A DNA stretch of 64,000 bases from Geothrix oryzae (GTDB taxonomy: Bacteria > Acidobacteriota > Holophagae > Holophagales > Holophagaceae), in contig NZ_AP027079.1 of the NCBI RefSeq assembly GCF_030295385.1, positions 2,480,001 to 2,544,000 of the forward strand, in the 5' to 3' direction. Both the position numbers and the translations under genes were made by a program. Each line of letters starts with the position of its first letter. Position 1 is the first letter of the stretch. The notes under the pieces were generated by a model that was given only the letters and a program-made list of their open reading frames with translations, was not told where the DNA came from and did not search any database. Positions 8,401-17,991 of the stretch are shown piece by piece.

Positions 8401-9248
8401 CAGAGCTCCGCCGCCAGCCGGTAGATCTCCGAGGCGGACACGCCCAGATGCTTGGCCAGGGGCTTCACGGCCTCGCGGAGGGTCATGCCGCCTTCCCGGG
8501 CGGCGGCGAGGTAGGCCTCGGCCCAGGCCGGCAACGCGCCCTCGAAAGTGGCCTCGCTTTCGGTGACCAGGCGCTTCGCATCGGCCCCCGCCAGCACCAG
8601 CACCATCTCCCCGCGGTCCTCGCGGCCGAGTTGGGCCTTCACCTGGGCGGGCGTGCCGCGATACCAGGTCTCGTGCAGCTTGGTCAGCTCCCGACCCAGG
8701 GCGATCTCCCGGTCCGGCAGCAGGGCCTCCAGGTCCGAAAGCGTCTCGTGGATGCGGTGGGGCGTCTCGAAGACCACGACGGTCTCCTCCTCCGCGCCGA
8801 GCTTCTTCAGCATGGTGCGGCGGGGCTCGCTGCGGTTGGGCAGGTAGCCCCAGAAGCTGAAGGCGTGGCTGGGCAGGCCCGAGGCCACCACCGCCAGCAG
8901 CACGGCCGAGGCCCCGGGCAGCACCGTCACCCTGGCTCCGGCGGCCCGGGCGGCCCGGGCGATCTCGAAGCCGGGATCGTTGATGCCGGGCATGCCCGCA
9001 TCGCTGCAGTAAGCCACCGTGCGGCCCGACATCAACTCCAGCCCCAGCCGCTCGAAGGCGGCGGCGCCGGCGTGGTCGTCGAAGCGCAGCATGGGCTTGT
9101 CGATGCCAAGGTGCTTGAGCAGGCCCCCGGTGCGCCGCGTATCCTCGCAGGCCACCAGGTCGGCCTCGGCCAGGGCCTCCTTGGCGCGATCCGTGAGATC
9201 GCCGAGGTTGCCGATGGGCGTGGGGACGAGAATGAGGTGGCCAGTCAT
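8400..9248 (-). CDS. rsmI: 16S rRNA (cytidine-1402 2'-O)-methyltransferase RsmI
   Basis: A tetrapyrrole-methylase-fold enzyme that 2'-O-methylates C1402 in the ribosomal P site using SAM. The 282-residue protein begins LILVPTPIGNLGD and shows CEDTRR, SDAGMPGINDPG and VLPGASA, all family hallmarks. A C-terminal helical extension ends LGVSASEIYRLAAEL, a small HTH-like segment usual in RsmI. I chose the ATG at MTGHL because homologues start there. An upstream in-frame start would add 13 unrelated residues. It is the first gene of a two-gene minus-strand unit with the MFS transporter. Confidence 0.95.
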   Translation of the reverse strand: MTGHLILVPTPIGNLGDLTDRAKEALAEADLVACEDTRRTGGLLKHLGIDKPMLRFDDHAGAAAFERLGLELMSGRTVAYCSDAGMPGINDPGFEIARAARAAGARVTVLPGASAVLLAVVASGLPSHAFSFWGYLPNRSEPRRTMLKKLGAEEETVVVFETPHRIHETLSDLEALLPDREIALGRELTKLHETWYRGTPAQVKAQLGREDRGEMVLVLAGADAKRLVTESEATFEGALPAWAEAYLAAAREGGMTLREAVKPLAKHLGVSASEIYRLAAEL

Positions 9249-9328
9249 GATCCATCCAGTCTGGCAGCCCTCCCTTCCTTGCGGCACCGAGGCGCCCCCC
9301 TCCCCCCGAACTCGCGTAGGCTGCTGTC

Positions 9329-9751
9329 ATGCGCCACCCATTCCTCACCGCCCTCTCCGTCGCACCCTTGGCGGCCCTGGTGGCCTGCGTCACCCCGGCC
9401 CACACGCCCACCTACCCCCGGGGCTACCCTGGCCTGAAGGGCGTCATGAACCACCTGCCCGACGGCCGATGGCAGTTCGTGCTGGAGTTGCCCAATCCTG
9501 ATCGCCGCCGCACCTACCGCCTGGAGACCGAGGAGCGCCTGGAGGTCCGCCTGGATCTGGACTCACCCAAGAGCTGGGCCACCTGGACGGTGGATGCGGC
9601 GCGGGTGGAGAACGGGAAGTCCTTCCAGATGAAGCTCTGGGTTGACGGCGACGACTTCCCGCTCAATGTGGCCTATCCCAAGGGCGGCCGGGACTACGGC
9701 CGGGAGGGGGCCAGCGCCCTCATCTACTTGAGCATCCTTCCCCGGCACTGA
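9329..9751 (+). CDS. Hypothetical lipoprotein
   Basis: A 140-residue protein with a short N-terminal signal ending in LVAC, a lipobox, so it is probably anchored to a membrane via Cys20. The mature part is a single small beta-rich domain (WQFVLELPNPDRRRTYRLE, SKSWATWTVDAAR-like strands) with no motif I recognise. It stands alone, divergent from rsmI and convergent with the DUF218 gene. No function is assigned. Confidence 0.75.
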   Translation: MRHPFLTALSVAPLAALVACVTPAHTPTYPRGYPGLKGVMNHLPDGRWQFVLELPNPDRRRTYRLETEERLEVRLDLDSPKSWATWTVDAARVENGKSFQMKLWVDGDDFPLNVAYPKGGRDYGREGASALIYLSILPRH

Positions 9752-9767
9752 ACCCCCGGGGCGGGCT

Positions 9768-10463
9768 TCAGGTCACCCGCTCCAGCTGCCGTTCGCTACG
9801 GATCAAGCGGCTGTAGGCCATGCCGGTGTGGTACCAGTGCAGCAGAAAGGCCTCCTGGAGGGCCCGCCCCCACCAGCGAAGGGTTCCGGCCAGCGGCGGA
9901 CAGCCGGGCGCGGGGCGGCAGCGCACCTCCAGGTCCAGCCCCCGGGCGGTGGCCCCGGCCCGGGTGAGGTGCAGCGGGTCCGTGACCAGCAGGAGGGTTC
10001 GCCACCCCTGGCCGCGCAGGTGCGCCCGCACATTGAAGAGGTTCTCGAGGGTGTGCTGGCTGCGGTCCTCCAGGAGGATCGCCCCTCCGGGGACGCCCCG
10101 GGCCAGCAGCCAGTCCCGGCCGGCCTCGGCCTCGCTGCGCAGCGCCGTTCCGGTGGTCCCCCCGGCCACGATGATCCGCGGGGCGAACCCCTGCCGCCAG
10201 AGCCCTTCGGCGTGGGCCAGCCGCGCCTCGAAGACTGGCGTCAACGCATTGGCCTCCAGCTTCCGGCCCAACACCAGGATCGCATCCGAGGCCACGGGTT
10301 CCTCGCCGTGGGCTCCCCGGAGCACCTGCCGCAGCCGGAACAGCACCGGCAGGCCCAGCAGGCCGAGGCTCGTGAGCAGCGCCAGCGCCAATGAAACCGC
10401 CCCACCGGGCCCCAGCTTCTGGCGGAAGCTGGCGCGGGGCGGGGCGTGGTAGGGGGCGTTCAT
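9768..10463 (-). CDS. DUF218 / YdcF-ElyC family membrane protein
   Basis: 231 residues with one N-terminal membrane helix (~18-45) followed by the DUF218 domain. Family words are visible: DAILVLGRKL, RIIVAGG, EAEAGRDWLL, SQHTLENLFN and LLVTDPLHLTRA. ElyC and SanA relatives act in envelope or peptidoglycan-precursor metabolism, but the biochemical role of this branch is not settled. The start ATG sits 10 bp downstream of the S9 peptidase stop, so the two may be co-transcribed. Confidence 0.88.
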   Translation of the reverse strand: MNAPYHAPPRASFRQKLGPGGAVSLALALLTSLGLLGLPVLFRLRQVLRGAHGEEPVASDAILVLGRKLEANALTPVFEARLAHAEGLWRQGFAPRIIVAGGTTGTALRSEAEAGRDWLLARGVPGGAILLEDRSQHTLENLFNVRAHLRGQGWRTLLLVTDPLHLTRAGATARGLDLEVRCRPAPGCPPLAGTLRWWGRALQEAFLLHWYHTGMAYSRLIRSERQLERVT

Positions 10464-10473
10464 CCCCCCCAGT

Positions 10474-12357
10474 CTAGGGCTTCAGGTGCTTGGCCAGGAA
10501 CCGTTCCATGGCCTCGTAGAAGGCGAACCGGTTCTCTTCGTTGCGGAACCCGTGTCCCTCGTTGTCCTTCACCAGGTACTCCACCTCGACGCCGCGCTTC
10601 TTCAGGGCCTCGACCATCTGGTCGCTTTCGGCCTTGTTCACGCGGGGATCCTTGGCTCCCTGGGCGATGAAGAGGGGGGTCTTGATCCGGTCGGCGTGGA
10701 ACACCGGACTGGCGGCCTTCAGCAGTTCCTTGTCCTTCTCGGGGTTGCCCACCATCTCGTACATCATGTCCAGGAACGGCTTCCAGTAGGGCGGGATGGT
10801 GGTCATGAAGGTGAAGAGGTTGGAGACGCCCACATAGTCCACCGCGGCGGCGTAGAGGTCCGGCGTGTAGGTGATGCCCGCCAGGGTGGCGTATCCACCG
10901 TAGCTGCCGCCGTAGATGGCCACGCGCTTGGGATCGGCGATGCCCTGCTTGATGAGCCACTGCACGCCGTCGGTGACATCATCCTGCATGCTGCGGCCCC
11001 ACTGCTTGAAGCTGGCTTCCCAGAACGACCGGCCGTATCCGGTGGAGCCGCGGAAGTTCATCTGGAACACCGCGTAGCCGCGGCTGGCCAGGAACTGCAC
11101 CTCGGGGTTGAACCGCCAGACATCGCGGGCCCAGGGGCCGCCGTGGGGATTCACGACCACGGGCAGGTTCTTGGCCTCCTTGCCCTTGGGCAGGGTCAGG
11201 TAGCCGTGGATCGTGAGGCCGTCGCGGGAGGCGTAGGAGACAGGCTTCATCTCGGTGAGGTCGGCTTCCTTGAGCCAGGGGGCCACCTCGGCCAGGAAGG
11301 TCAGCTTGCCCGTCGCCTTCTCGAACAGGTAGCGCTTGCCCCGGGTGCGGTCGCTGGTCGTGGAGACGATGACCTTGTCCTCGGCCTTGGTGTAGGGTCC
11401 GAGCACGATGTCGTAGCCCGGCAGCTGGGCCTGGACCTTGTCGAACACGGCCTTGGTTTCCGCGTCGAGGAAGTGCCGCTGGGTCTTCCAGGTGGTGTAG
11501 GAGATCTCCGTCAGGACCTTCCGCTTCTTCGAAAAGCTCAGCCCGGTGACATCCACATCGGAGCGCTCGAAGAGGAGCTTCCCCTCCTTGGCGGTGGCCG
11601 GGTCGAATTCGAAGATGGCCGCCTTGTCGCGTCCGCGGTTGGAGGCCACATAGAGCTTCTTGTTGTCGAAGGTGAAGAAGAGCGGCGCCAGCGTCTCCTT
11701 GAAGTTCGTGGTCAGGATCGGCTTGAAGGGATCCTGCTCCTTTTCCCGGTAGAGCAGCGAGCTGTTGACGCCATCGGTGGTCGTGGCGATCCGCACCCGT
11801 CCGGCGTGATCGGTCACCCAGCCCGTGATGTTCCCGGGGTTCTGGGCCACGAGGGTCTCCTTCCCCGTCTTCACATCCACCCGGTAGACATCGAAGACCC
11901 GGGCATCGCGGCGGTTGTGGGAGAGCAGCAGGTGCTGGTCGTCGTTCTCGAGGTCATCCACGATCTCGGCGCGGAGCTTGTCCCCGGGGGTCAGGTCCTT
12001 CAGGTCCTTCCCGGCCAGGTCGACGCTCACCACATGGAAGTTCTCGTCTCCTCCGAAGTCCTTCACATAGAGGATCCGGTCGCCCTTCCAGAAGTAGCCC
12101 GAGATGTCCCGGGCGGTTTCGGCGGTGACGCGGGTCTCGCTCCCTCCGGCCAGGGGCCGCACGAAGACATTCAGGCGGCTCTGATAGGGGGCCACCCAGG
12201 CCAGGTGCTTGCCGTCGGGCGAGATCGAGAATCCCGTCTTCTCGGGGTTGCGGAAGAAATCCTGGAGGGTGGGCGGCGCCGCCGTGGCGGGCATCGCGCC
12301 GATGGTGCAGCACAAAGCCAGGCCCACGAGAATGGACCGGATGGGAACCCGTTGCAT
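10474..12357 (-). CDS. Secreted S9-family prolyl oligopeptidase
   Basis: A 627-residue peptidase with an N-terminal signal peptide (ending near ATAAPP), a beta-propeller domain (~30-370) and a C-terminal alpha/beta hydrolase. The catalytic triad is visible: Ser485 in GGSYGGY, Asp570 in GAKDPRV and His602 in EGHGF. Members cleave short peptides, often after proline or alanine. I chose the ATG preceded by GGAGGT. Upstream in-frame starts would run through the typA terminator hairpin. Probably periplasmic peptide scavenging; specificity cannot be read from sequence. Confidence 0.93.
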   Translation of the reverse strand: MQRVPIRSILVGLALCCTIGAMPATAAPPTLQDFFRNPEKTGFSISPDGKHLAWVAPYQSRLNVFVRPLAGGSETRVTAETARDISGYFWKGDRILYVKDFGGDENFHVVSVDLAGKDLKDLTPGDKLRAEIVDDLENDDQHLLLSHNRRDARVFDVYRVDVKTGKETLVAQNPGNITGWVTDHAGRVRIATTTDGVNSSLLYREKEQDPFKPILTTNFKETLAPLFFTFDNKKLYVASNRGRDKAAIFEFDPATAKEGKLLFERSDVDVTGLSFSKKRKVLTEISYTTWKTQRHFLDAETKAVFDKVQAQLPGYDIVLGPYTKAEDKVIVSTTSDRTRGKRYLFEKATGKLTFLAEVAPWLKEADLTEMKPVSYASRDGLTIHGYLTLPKGKEAKNLPVVVNPHGGPWARDVWRFNPEVQFLASRGYAVFQMNFRGSTGYGRSFWEASFKQWGRSMQDDVTDGVQWLIKQGIADPKRVAIYGGSYGGYATLAGITYTPDLYAAAVDYVGVSNLFTFMTTIPPYWKPFLDMMYEMVGNPEKDKELLKAASPVFHADRIKTPLFIAQGAKDPRVNKAESDQMVEALKKRGVEVEYLVKDNEGHGFRNEENRFAFYEAMERFLAKHLKP

Positions 12358-12450
12358 GGGACCTCCGAAAAAGGAGCTGTTCATCGGGAGGACGAACCTC
12401 CGCTGGGGATACTCGGAAAGCCTACGCGCCTCCCGGCCGGGCCGGTTAGC

Positions 12451-12486
12451 CCCAAAAAAAGACGCGCCCGGAAATATCCGGGCGCG
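12451..12486 (-). terminator. Rho-independent terminator of typA
   Basis: On the minus strand a 10-bp perfect stem (CGCGCCCGGA / TCCGGGCGCG, 12463-12486) with a 4-nt loop is followed by a run of seven T. It lies 21 bp after the typA stop and before the S9 peptidase start. Confidence 0.88.
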
Positions 12487-12506
12487 AATCAATCATTTCC
12501 AAGTCT

Positions 12507-14330
12507 TCAGGCGTCGGAACGCTTCTCGGATTTTTTGCGCTCGTTGGTGTCCAGCACGCGCTTGCGCATGCGGATGAAGTTGGGGGTCACTTCCACCAGC
12601 TCGTCGGCCTCGATGTATTCCAGGGCCTGCTCCAGGGTGTGCTCCCGGGGCGGGGTGATGCGGGTGGCCTCGTCGCTGCCGCTGGAGCGCATGTTGGACA
12701 GCTTCTTGGCCTTGGCCACATTCACCACCAGGTCATTCTCCCGGGCGTGCTCACCCACGATCATGCCCTCGTAGCACTTGGTGCCGGGCTGGATGAAGAT
12801 GACACCGCGCTCTTCCAGGTTCATGAGGGCGAAGCCCACAGCCTCGCAGGTCTCCATGCTGATGAGCACGCCGTTCTTGCGGCCGACCAGCTCGCCCTTG
12901 TGGGGGCCGTAGTGGCTGAAGAGGCTGTGGATGAGGCCTTCGCCGCGGGTGTCGGTCATGAACTCGTTGCGGAAGCCGATGAGGCCGCGGCTGGGGATCT
13001 TGAAGTGCAGGCGCAGCCGCCCGCCCTCATTGGCCATGTCCTGCATCTCGGCCTTGCGGTTGCCCATGTGCTCCATGGTCACGCCCATGTAGGCCTCGGG
13101 AATGTCGATGGTGACATCCTCGTAGGGCTCGAGCTTCTCGCCCTGTTCGTTGGTGTGCAGGATGACTTCGGGGCGGCTCACGCACAGCTCGAAGCCCTCG
13201 CGGCGCATGCTCTCGATGAGCACCGAGAGGTGCAGCTCGCCGCGGCCGCTCACCTTGAAGGAATCGGGGCTGTCGGTGTCCTCCACCCGCAGGGCCACAT
13301 TATGCTGCAGCTCCTTCTGGAGGCGCTCGCGGATGCGGCGGCTCTGGATGAACTTGCCGTCCTGGCCGGCGAAGGGGCCGGCATTCACCATGAACATCAT
13401 GGTGATGGTGGGCTCGTCGATGTCCACATACTCCAGCGCCGCAGGGCTCGCGGCATCGGCGATGGTCTCGCCCACGCGGATGTCCTCGATGCCGGCCAGG
13501 GCCACGATCTCCCCGGCGCTCGCCTCCGCCTGCTGGATGCGGGAGAGGCCCTCGAAGCCGTAGAGCTGGGTGACCTTGTGCTGCTGGATGCTGCCATCCC
13601 GCTTCACCAGGGCCACGGTCTCGCCCACCTTGATGCGGCCGTTCACGATGCGGCCGATGCCGATCTGGCCGACGAAGTCGCTCCAGTCCATGAGGGTGAC
13701 GAGCATCTGCAGCGGCGCGTCGGGGCTGCCCGTGGGATGGGGGCAGTGCTTGACGATGGTGTCGAAGAGGGGATCCAGGTTCTCGCTGGCGTCGTTCATG
13801 TCCAGCATGGCGTAGCCCATCTTGGCGCTGGCGAAGACGCAGGGGAAATCCAGCTGCTCCTCGGTGGCGCCGAGCTCGATCAGCAGGTCGAAGACCTGGT
13901 CCTGGGACCACACGGGGCGGGCACCGGGGCGGTCCACCTTGTTGATGACCACGATGGGCCGCAGCCCCAGGGCCAGGGCCTTGCGGGTGACGAACTTGGT
14001 CTGGGGCATGGGGCCGTCGAAGGCGTCCACCACCAGCAGCACGGAGTCCACCATGCTCAGGACTCGCTCCACCTCGCCGCCGAAGTCGGCGTGGCCGGGG
14101 GTGTCCACGATGTTGAAGCGGTAGCCGCCCCAGTGCAGGGAGGTCGTCTTGGCCAGGATGGTGATGCCGCGTTCGCGCTCCTGGTCGTTGCTGTCCATGG
14201 CCCGTTCCTGGACGCGCTGGTTGTCCCGGAACATGTGGGCGCCCTTGAACAGGGCATCGACGAGGGTGGTCTTGCCATGATCGACATGGGCGATGATGGC
14301 GAGGTTGCGGATCTTTTCGAGAGGCGTCAT
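12507..14330 (-). CDS. typA: Ribosome-associated GTPase TypA/BipA
   Basis: A translational GTPase of 607 residues that binds ribosomes and aids assembly and stress growth. G1 is AHVDHGKTT (~14-22), G3 [14 protein letters not shown], and G4 [10 protein letters not shown]. The EF-G-like domains and TypA-specific C-terminal domain are complete, with [11 protein letters not shown], the [13 protein letters not shown] region, and the final [12 protein letters not shown]. The start is the ATG of MTPLEKIRN, with AGGAAG upstream. A longer open frame upstream is antisense to the pilT-like gene and is not credible. It is monocistronic with its own terminator. Confidence 0.97.
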   Translation of the reverse strand: MTPLEKIRNLAIIAHVDHGKTTLVDALFKGAHMFRDNQRVQERAMDSNDQERERGITILAKTTSLHWGGYRFNIVDTPGHADFGGEVERVLSMVDSVLLVVDAFDGPMPQTKFVTRKALALGLRPIVVINKVDRPGARPVWSQDQVFDLLIELGATEEQLDFPCVFASAKMGYAMLDMNDASENLDPLFDTIVKHCPHPTGSPDAPLQMLVTLMDWSDFVGQIGIGRIVNGRIKVGETVALVKRDGSIQQHKVTQLYGFEGLSRIQQAEASAGEIVALAGIEDIRVGETIADAASPAALEYVDIDEPTITMMFMVNAGPFAGQDGKFIQSRRIRERLQKELQHNVALRVEDTDSPDSFKVSGRGELHLSVLIESMRREGFELCVSRPEVILHTNEQGEKLEPYEDVTIDIPEAYMGVTMEHMGNRKAEMQDMANEGGRLRLHFKIPSRGLIGFRNEFMTDTRGEGLIHSLFSHYGPHKGELVGRKNGVLISMETCEAVGFALMNLEERGVIFIQPGTKCYEGMIVGEHARENDLVVNVAKAKKLSNMRSSGSDEATRITPPREHTLEQALEYIEADELVEVTPNFIRMRKRVLDTNERKKSEKRSDA

Positions 14331-14474
14331 CAGACTTCCTGGTTGGCCCGGGCAAAGGCCGGGCAGAACCCTCGATTTTACCAGACCTCGTGCTGTTTTC
14401 CGAGCATGGATTGCAAGCCCCTTCCTTTCGACAGCAGGGGGTCTAAGATAAGCGGACCCTCCCCGGGAGAAGCC

Positions 14475-15713
14475 ATGCATATCAATGAACTGCTCACCGT
14501 GGTCTGCGAGCAGGGCGCGAGCGACCTCCACCTCAAGGTCGGCAACCATCCCATCGCCCGCATTAGGGGCAAGCTCACCCCCATGACCCAGTTCAAGCGG
14601 CTGGTGCAGGAGGACACCATCGCCATGGCCTACGCCATCATGGCCAGCGATAAGCAGAAGGCGAAGTTCAAGGAGAACCTCGACCTCGACATCGCCTATT
14701 CCGTGCCGAGCCTGGGGCGTTTCCGCTGCAACATCTTCAACCAGCGGGGCACCGTGGGCCTGGTGCTGCGCGTCATCCCCCGGAAGATCTACACCATCGA
14801 CGACCTGATGCTCCCCAAGGTCCTGAAGACCATCTGCGAGGAGCAGCGCGGCCTGGTGCTGGTGACGGGCACCACGGGTTCGGGCAAGTCCACGACCCTG
14901 GCGGCCATGATCGACCTCATCAACGCCACCCGCACTGAACACATCCTCACCATCGAGGACCCCATCGAGTACCTGCACCGGGACAACCTCAGCATCGTGA
15001 ACCAGCGCGAAGTCGAGGCCGACTGCCGGACCTTCTCCTCGGCGCTGCGCGCCGCCCTGCGCCAGGACCCCGATGTGATCCTCGTGGGCGAGATGCGCGA
15101 CCTGGAGACCATCGAGACGGCCCTGCACGCAGCCGAGACCGGCCACCTGGTCTTCAGCACCCTGCACACCCTGGACGCCACGGAGACCATCAACCGCGTC
15201 ATCTCCGTCTTCCCGCCCCACCACCAGAAGCAGATCCGGCTCCAGCTGGCCGCGGTGCTCAAGGGCGTCATCTCCCAGCGCCTGGTGCCCCGGGCCGACG
15301 GCCAGGGCCGCGTGCCCGCCGTGGAGGTCATGGTGGCCACCGAGACCGTGCGCAGCTGCATCGAGGACAAGGACAAGACCAAGATGCTGAAGGATGTCAT
15401 CGCCTCCGGCACGGCCCAGTACGGCATGCAGACCTTCGACCAGAGCCTCTACTTCCTGTTGCGCCAGGGACTCATCACCGAGGAGGAGGCCCTCCTCCGG
15501 GCCACCAATGTCGGCGAGTTCAAGCTCCGCCTCGAGGGCGTCATGGCCACGGCGGACATGGCCCGATCGAACATGGAGCGGGGCATGTCCATCGCCCAGG
15601 GACAGGGACGCGAGGCCCCGGCGACCATGCCCCCCACCATCCAGACCCCGGCTCCCGGGATGCCCATGGCCATGCCCCCGACCACCGATGTGAAAATCAC
15701 CCTGGCACGCTAG
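14475..15713 (+). CDS. pilT: PilT/PilU-family type IV pilus retraction ATPase
   Basis: A cytoplasmic hexameric ATPase that powers pilus retraction. The 412 residues include an N-terminal PAS-like domain (ASDLHLKVGNHP), Walker A GTTGSGKST (~131-139), an Asp box (EDPIEYLH), Walker B (DPDVILVGEMRD) and a His box (TGHLVFSTLHT). After residue ~360 it has an extra Met/Pro-rich tail not needed for ATPase function. PilU is an equally possible family label. GGGAGA precedes the ATG. It is divergent from typA with a 144-bp shared upstream region; an HU-like gene follows on the same strand. Confidence 0.93.
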   Translation: MHINELLTVVCEQGASDLHLKVGNHPIARIRGKLTPMTQFKRLVQEDTIAMAYAIMASDKQKAKFKENLDLDIAYSVPSLGRFRCNIFNQRGTVGLVLRVIPRKIYTIDDLMLPKVLKTICEEQRGLVLVTGTTGSGKSTTLAAMIDLINATRTEHILTIEDPIEYLHRDNLSIVNQREVEADCRTFSSALRAALRQDPDVILVGEMRDLETIETALHAAETGHLVFSTLHTLDATETINRVISVFPPHHQKQIRLQLAAVLKGVISQRLVPRADGQGRVPAVEVMVATETVRSCIEDKDKTKMLKDVIASGTAQYGMQTFDQSLYFLLRQGLITEEEALLRATNVGEFKLRLEGVMATADMARSNMERGMSIAQGQGREAPATMPPTIQTPAPGMPMAMPPTTDVKITLAR

Positions 15714-15763
15714 ACGCACTTCCTCGTATTCTGGCTCTCCCAATCCCTGGCCCGAGGTCGCTG

Positions 15764-16039
15764 ATGATCAAGATTGACATCGCCAATTCGCTGATGAAGG
15801 TTCACCCCTGCTCCCGCGCCACCGCCCTCCAGGTGGTGGACCTGCTCACCGAGCGCCTCAAGGACGCCCTTCTCAACGGCCACCGCATCGAGATCCGCGG
15901 TTTCGGCGTCTTCGAGCCGCGTCCCCGCAAGCGCGGCATGGGCCGGAATATCAAGACCGGCGCCAGTGTCCAGATCCCCAAGGGCAAGAGCATCCGCTTC
16001 AAGCCGGGCAAGGACCTGCGGGAGATCGAAGTCAAGTAG
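15764..16039 (+). CDS. HU/IHF-family nucleoid protein
   Basis: A 91-residue DNA-bending protein matching the family throughout: an N-terminal helical dimer part, IEIRGFGVFEPRPRKRGMGRN, then IPKGKSIRFKPGKDLR. The arm reads RNIKTGASVQIP, closer to IHF than classical HU. GAGG lies six bases before the ATG. It sits 50 bp after the pilT-like gene on the same strand. Whether it acts as homodimer or with another subunit cannot be seen. Confidence 0.93.
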   Translation: MIKIDIANSLMKVHPCSRATALQVVDLLTERLKDALLNGHRIEIRGFGVFEPRPRKRGMGRNIKTGASVQIPKGKSIRFKPGKDLREIEVK

Positions 16040-16072
16040 AGCCCGGTCGAGCAGGGTCCGGACAAGCCGGAG

Positions 16073-17509
16073 TCAGGCCAGCTCGGCTGCCGCCGTCTGG
16101 AGCCTCTCCAGGGCCTCGTCCACCTGCTCGCGGTGGGTGCGGGCGGCCAGGATCGCCATGCGCAGGTAGAAGGCGCCGTTCAGCCGGGTGCCGCTGAGGA
16201 AGATCCGGCCCTCCGCCGTGAGCTGCTGCAGCAGGGCCTGGTTGAAGGCATCCGCCTCTCCGGCGGAGGGCAGGAAGCGGAAGGCCAGGACGCTCAGCTG
16301 GGGTTCCGGCCCCGGGTCCACACCCGGCATCTCCCGGAGCCGGGCATGGGCGTACCGGGCCAGCAGGAGCTTCTCGTCGAGGGCCGCGCGGAAGGCCGCC
16401 GCGCCGTGCAGCTGGAGGGGCAGCCAGAGCCGGAGGGCCCGGGCGTGCTTGCTGAACTCGAGGGTCGTTTCGGAGGGGCTCAGCTCCTCCAGGTCCTCGG
16501 GCGGAGAAGGCAGGTAGTCGGCCCTGAAGGCATGGGCCTTCCGCAGGGGATCCAGGTGGCGCACCAGCACGACGCCGAGGCCCAGGGGCGTGAACAGCCC
16601 CTTGTGCGGATCCAGCACCAGGCTGTCGCTGCGCTCCAGCCCGCGAAGCGCGGTCCGGCCGGACTCCGCCAGGGCGAACGAGGCTCCGTAGGCCCCGTCC
16701 GTGTGCATCCACAGGCCATGCCGCTGGGCCAAGTCGGCGCAGGCCTCCAGGGGATCCACGGCCCCCGTGTTGGTGGTGCCGGCGGTGGGCACCAGCAGCC
16801 AGGGGCGGAGACCGGCGCGGAGATCCTCCTGGATCGCGGCCTCCAGGGCCTCGGGCCGCAGACGGAAGTCGGCGTCCGTAGGGATACTCCGCACGGGGGC
16901 CTCATCCATGCCCGCCACCCGGAGGGCCTTCACGATGCAGTGGTGGGCCTGATCCGACAGGTACACGCAGGCCCTCGGATAGTCCGCAGCCTTCAGGCCC
17001 GCGGCTTCCCGGGCCGTGCAGACGCCCACCAGGTGCGCCATGCTGCCGCCGGCGGCCAGGTTGCCCGAGCTGCCCTCGGGGAGGCCCACCTCACGGGCCA
17101 GCCAGCTGATCACCTGGTTTTCCATCCGCACGGCGCCGGGCCCGGCGAAGAAGTAGGCCGCGTAGCGGTTGGTGATCGCCGCCAGCAGGTCGCCCAGGGC
17201 GCCGGCGAACAGCGATGAGGGCGGAATGAAGGCCAGATGCCGGCCCGAGGCCCCATTGGCACCCACGCCGTCCACATGCTCGGCCAAGGCCTCCAGCACC
17301 TGCGAGAAGGGCCGCTCCGCCTCAGGAATGGGGAATCCAGCCAGGCCCGCTCCGGGCCGATCCTTCAGCACGAAGGCGGGCGACTCCGGGAGCGCCTGCA
17401 GGAAGCCCTCGCCATACTGCCGGGCAGCCTCCCACAGCGGGGCGCGCTCCCCGGCGCCGGGGTCCAGCTTGCGGGACTGCGCTTCCAGGTCCTTCAGCCG
17501 TTCCAGCAC
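16073..17509 (-). CDS. Group II PLP-dependent amino acid decarboxylase
   Basis: A 478-residue fold-type I PLP enzyme of the aromatic-amino-acid/glutamate decarboxylase superfamily. Conserved items include SGNLAAGGSMAH, HHCIVKALR (base-stacking His), TAGTTNTGAVDP, MHTDGAYGAS (PLP-binding Asp) and the PLP lysine K303 in DPHKG. The substrate cannot be fixed. I chose the GTG start with GGAGGG six bases upstream; no ATG is suitably placed. The gene is convergent with the HU gene and divergent from the small DUF493 gene. Confidence 0.85.
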   Translation of the reverse strand: MLERLKDLEAQSRKLDPGAGERAPLWEAARQYGEGFLQALPESPAFVLKDRPGAGLAGFPIPEAERPFSQVLEALAEHVDGVGANGASGRHLAFIPPSSLFAGALGDLLAAITNRYAAYFFAGPGAVRMENQVISWLAREVGLPEGSSGNLAAGGSMAHLVGVCTAREAAGLKAADYPRACVYLSDQAHHCIVKALRVAGMDEAPVRSIPTDADFRLRPEALEAAIQEDLRAGLRPWLLVPTAGTTNTGAVDPLEACADLAQRHGLWMHTDGAYGASFALAESGRTALRGLERSDSLVLDPHKGLFTPLGLGVVLVRHLDPLRKAHAFRADYLPSPPEDLEELSPSETTLEFSKHARALRLWLPLQLHGAAAFRAALDEKLLLARYAHARLREMPGVDPGPEPQLSVLAFRFLPSAGEADAFNQALLQQLTAEGRIFLSGTRLNGAFYLRMAILAARTHREQVDEALERLQTAAAELA

Positions 17510-17599
17510 GGGCGTCCCTCCGAGGCGGCCAAGGCGGAAGGGCGCGGGAATCCCGCCCTCTCCCTGGACCTCGGACGCTCCAGCGTAGCAAACGGTAAG

Positions 17600-17878
17600 A
17601 TGGAGGCCATGGATGCCTGCCGCCGCCCCGAGATCACCTACCCCGTCCGCGTTCCCATGAAGATCATCGGGCGCCAGGAAGAACTGCGCCCCGACATGGT
17701 GATGGAGCTCATCCTCGCCCACCTCGGGCCCCAGGCCGAGGGCGACGAACAGCACACCGCCAACTGCAAGGGCAGCTTCATCAGCTACACCTTCTGGGTC
17801 ACCCTGCCCCACGACAGGGCCGAAACCCCGCTGCGGGAGGCGATCCAGAAGCTGCCTGGGGTGGTGATGCAGCTGTAG
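17600..17878 (+). CDS. DUF493 / YbeD-family small protein
   Basis: A 92-residue protein with the YbeD pattern: ITYPVRVPMKIIGRQEE, a central helix, then GSFISYTFWVTLP and a C-terminal LPGVVMQL strand, an ACT-like small domain. YbeD relatives are regulatory or structural; the role is not established. Two in-frame ATGs three codons apart are both possible; I used the first. It is followed by a long palindromic element. Confidence 0.78.
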   Translation: MEAMDACRRPEITYPVRVPMKIIGRQEELRPDMVMELILAHLGPQAEGDEQHTANCKGSFISYTFWVTLPHDRAETPLREAIQKLPGVVMQL

Positions 17879-17897
17879 TTCCTCTCCGGAAAAGAAT

Positions 17898-17984
17898 CTC
17901 CACGAAGGACACGAAGGGAACAGGCAAGGGCACCAAGAGATGACCTTGGTGCCCTTGGATTCTTTCTTCGTGTCCTTCGTGGAG
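17898..17984. repeat. Long palindromic extragenic element (87 nt) between convergent genes
   Basis: The outer arms are CTCCACGAAGGACACGAAG and its perfect 19-nt reverse complement (17966-17984). Inside lies a second perfect 12-bp pair (AAGGGCACCAAG / CTTGGTGCCCTT) around a 7-nt loop. The outer word resembles the widespread CTTCGTGTCCTTCGTGG palindromic repeats seen between genes in many genomes. It separates the DUF493 gene from asnS and could act as a bidirectional terminator, though there is no classic U-run. Confidence 0.82.
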
Positions 17985-17991
17985 GTATTTT

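Noticed and set aside
14331-14474. Sigma-70 promoter of the pilT-like gene
   Set aside because: TTGCAA and TAAGAT are present but about 27 bp apart, too far for a standard promoter.
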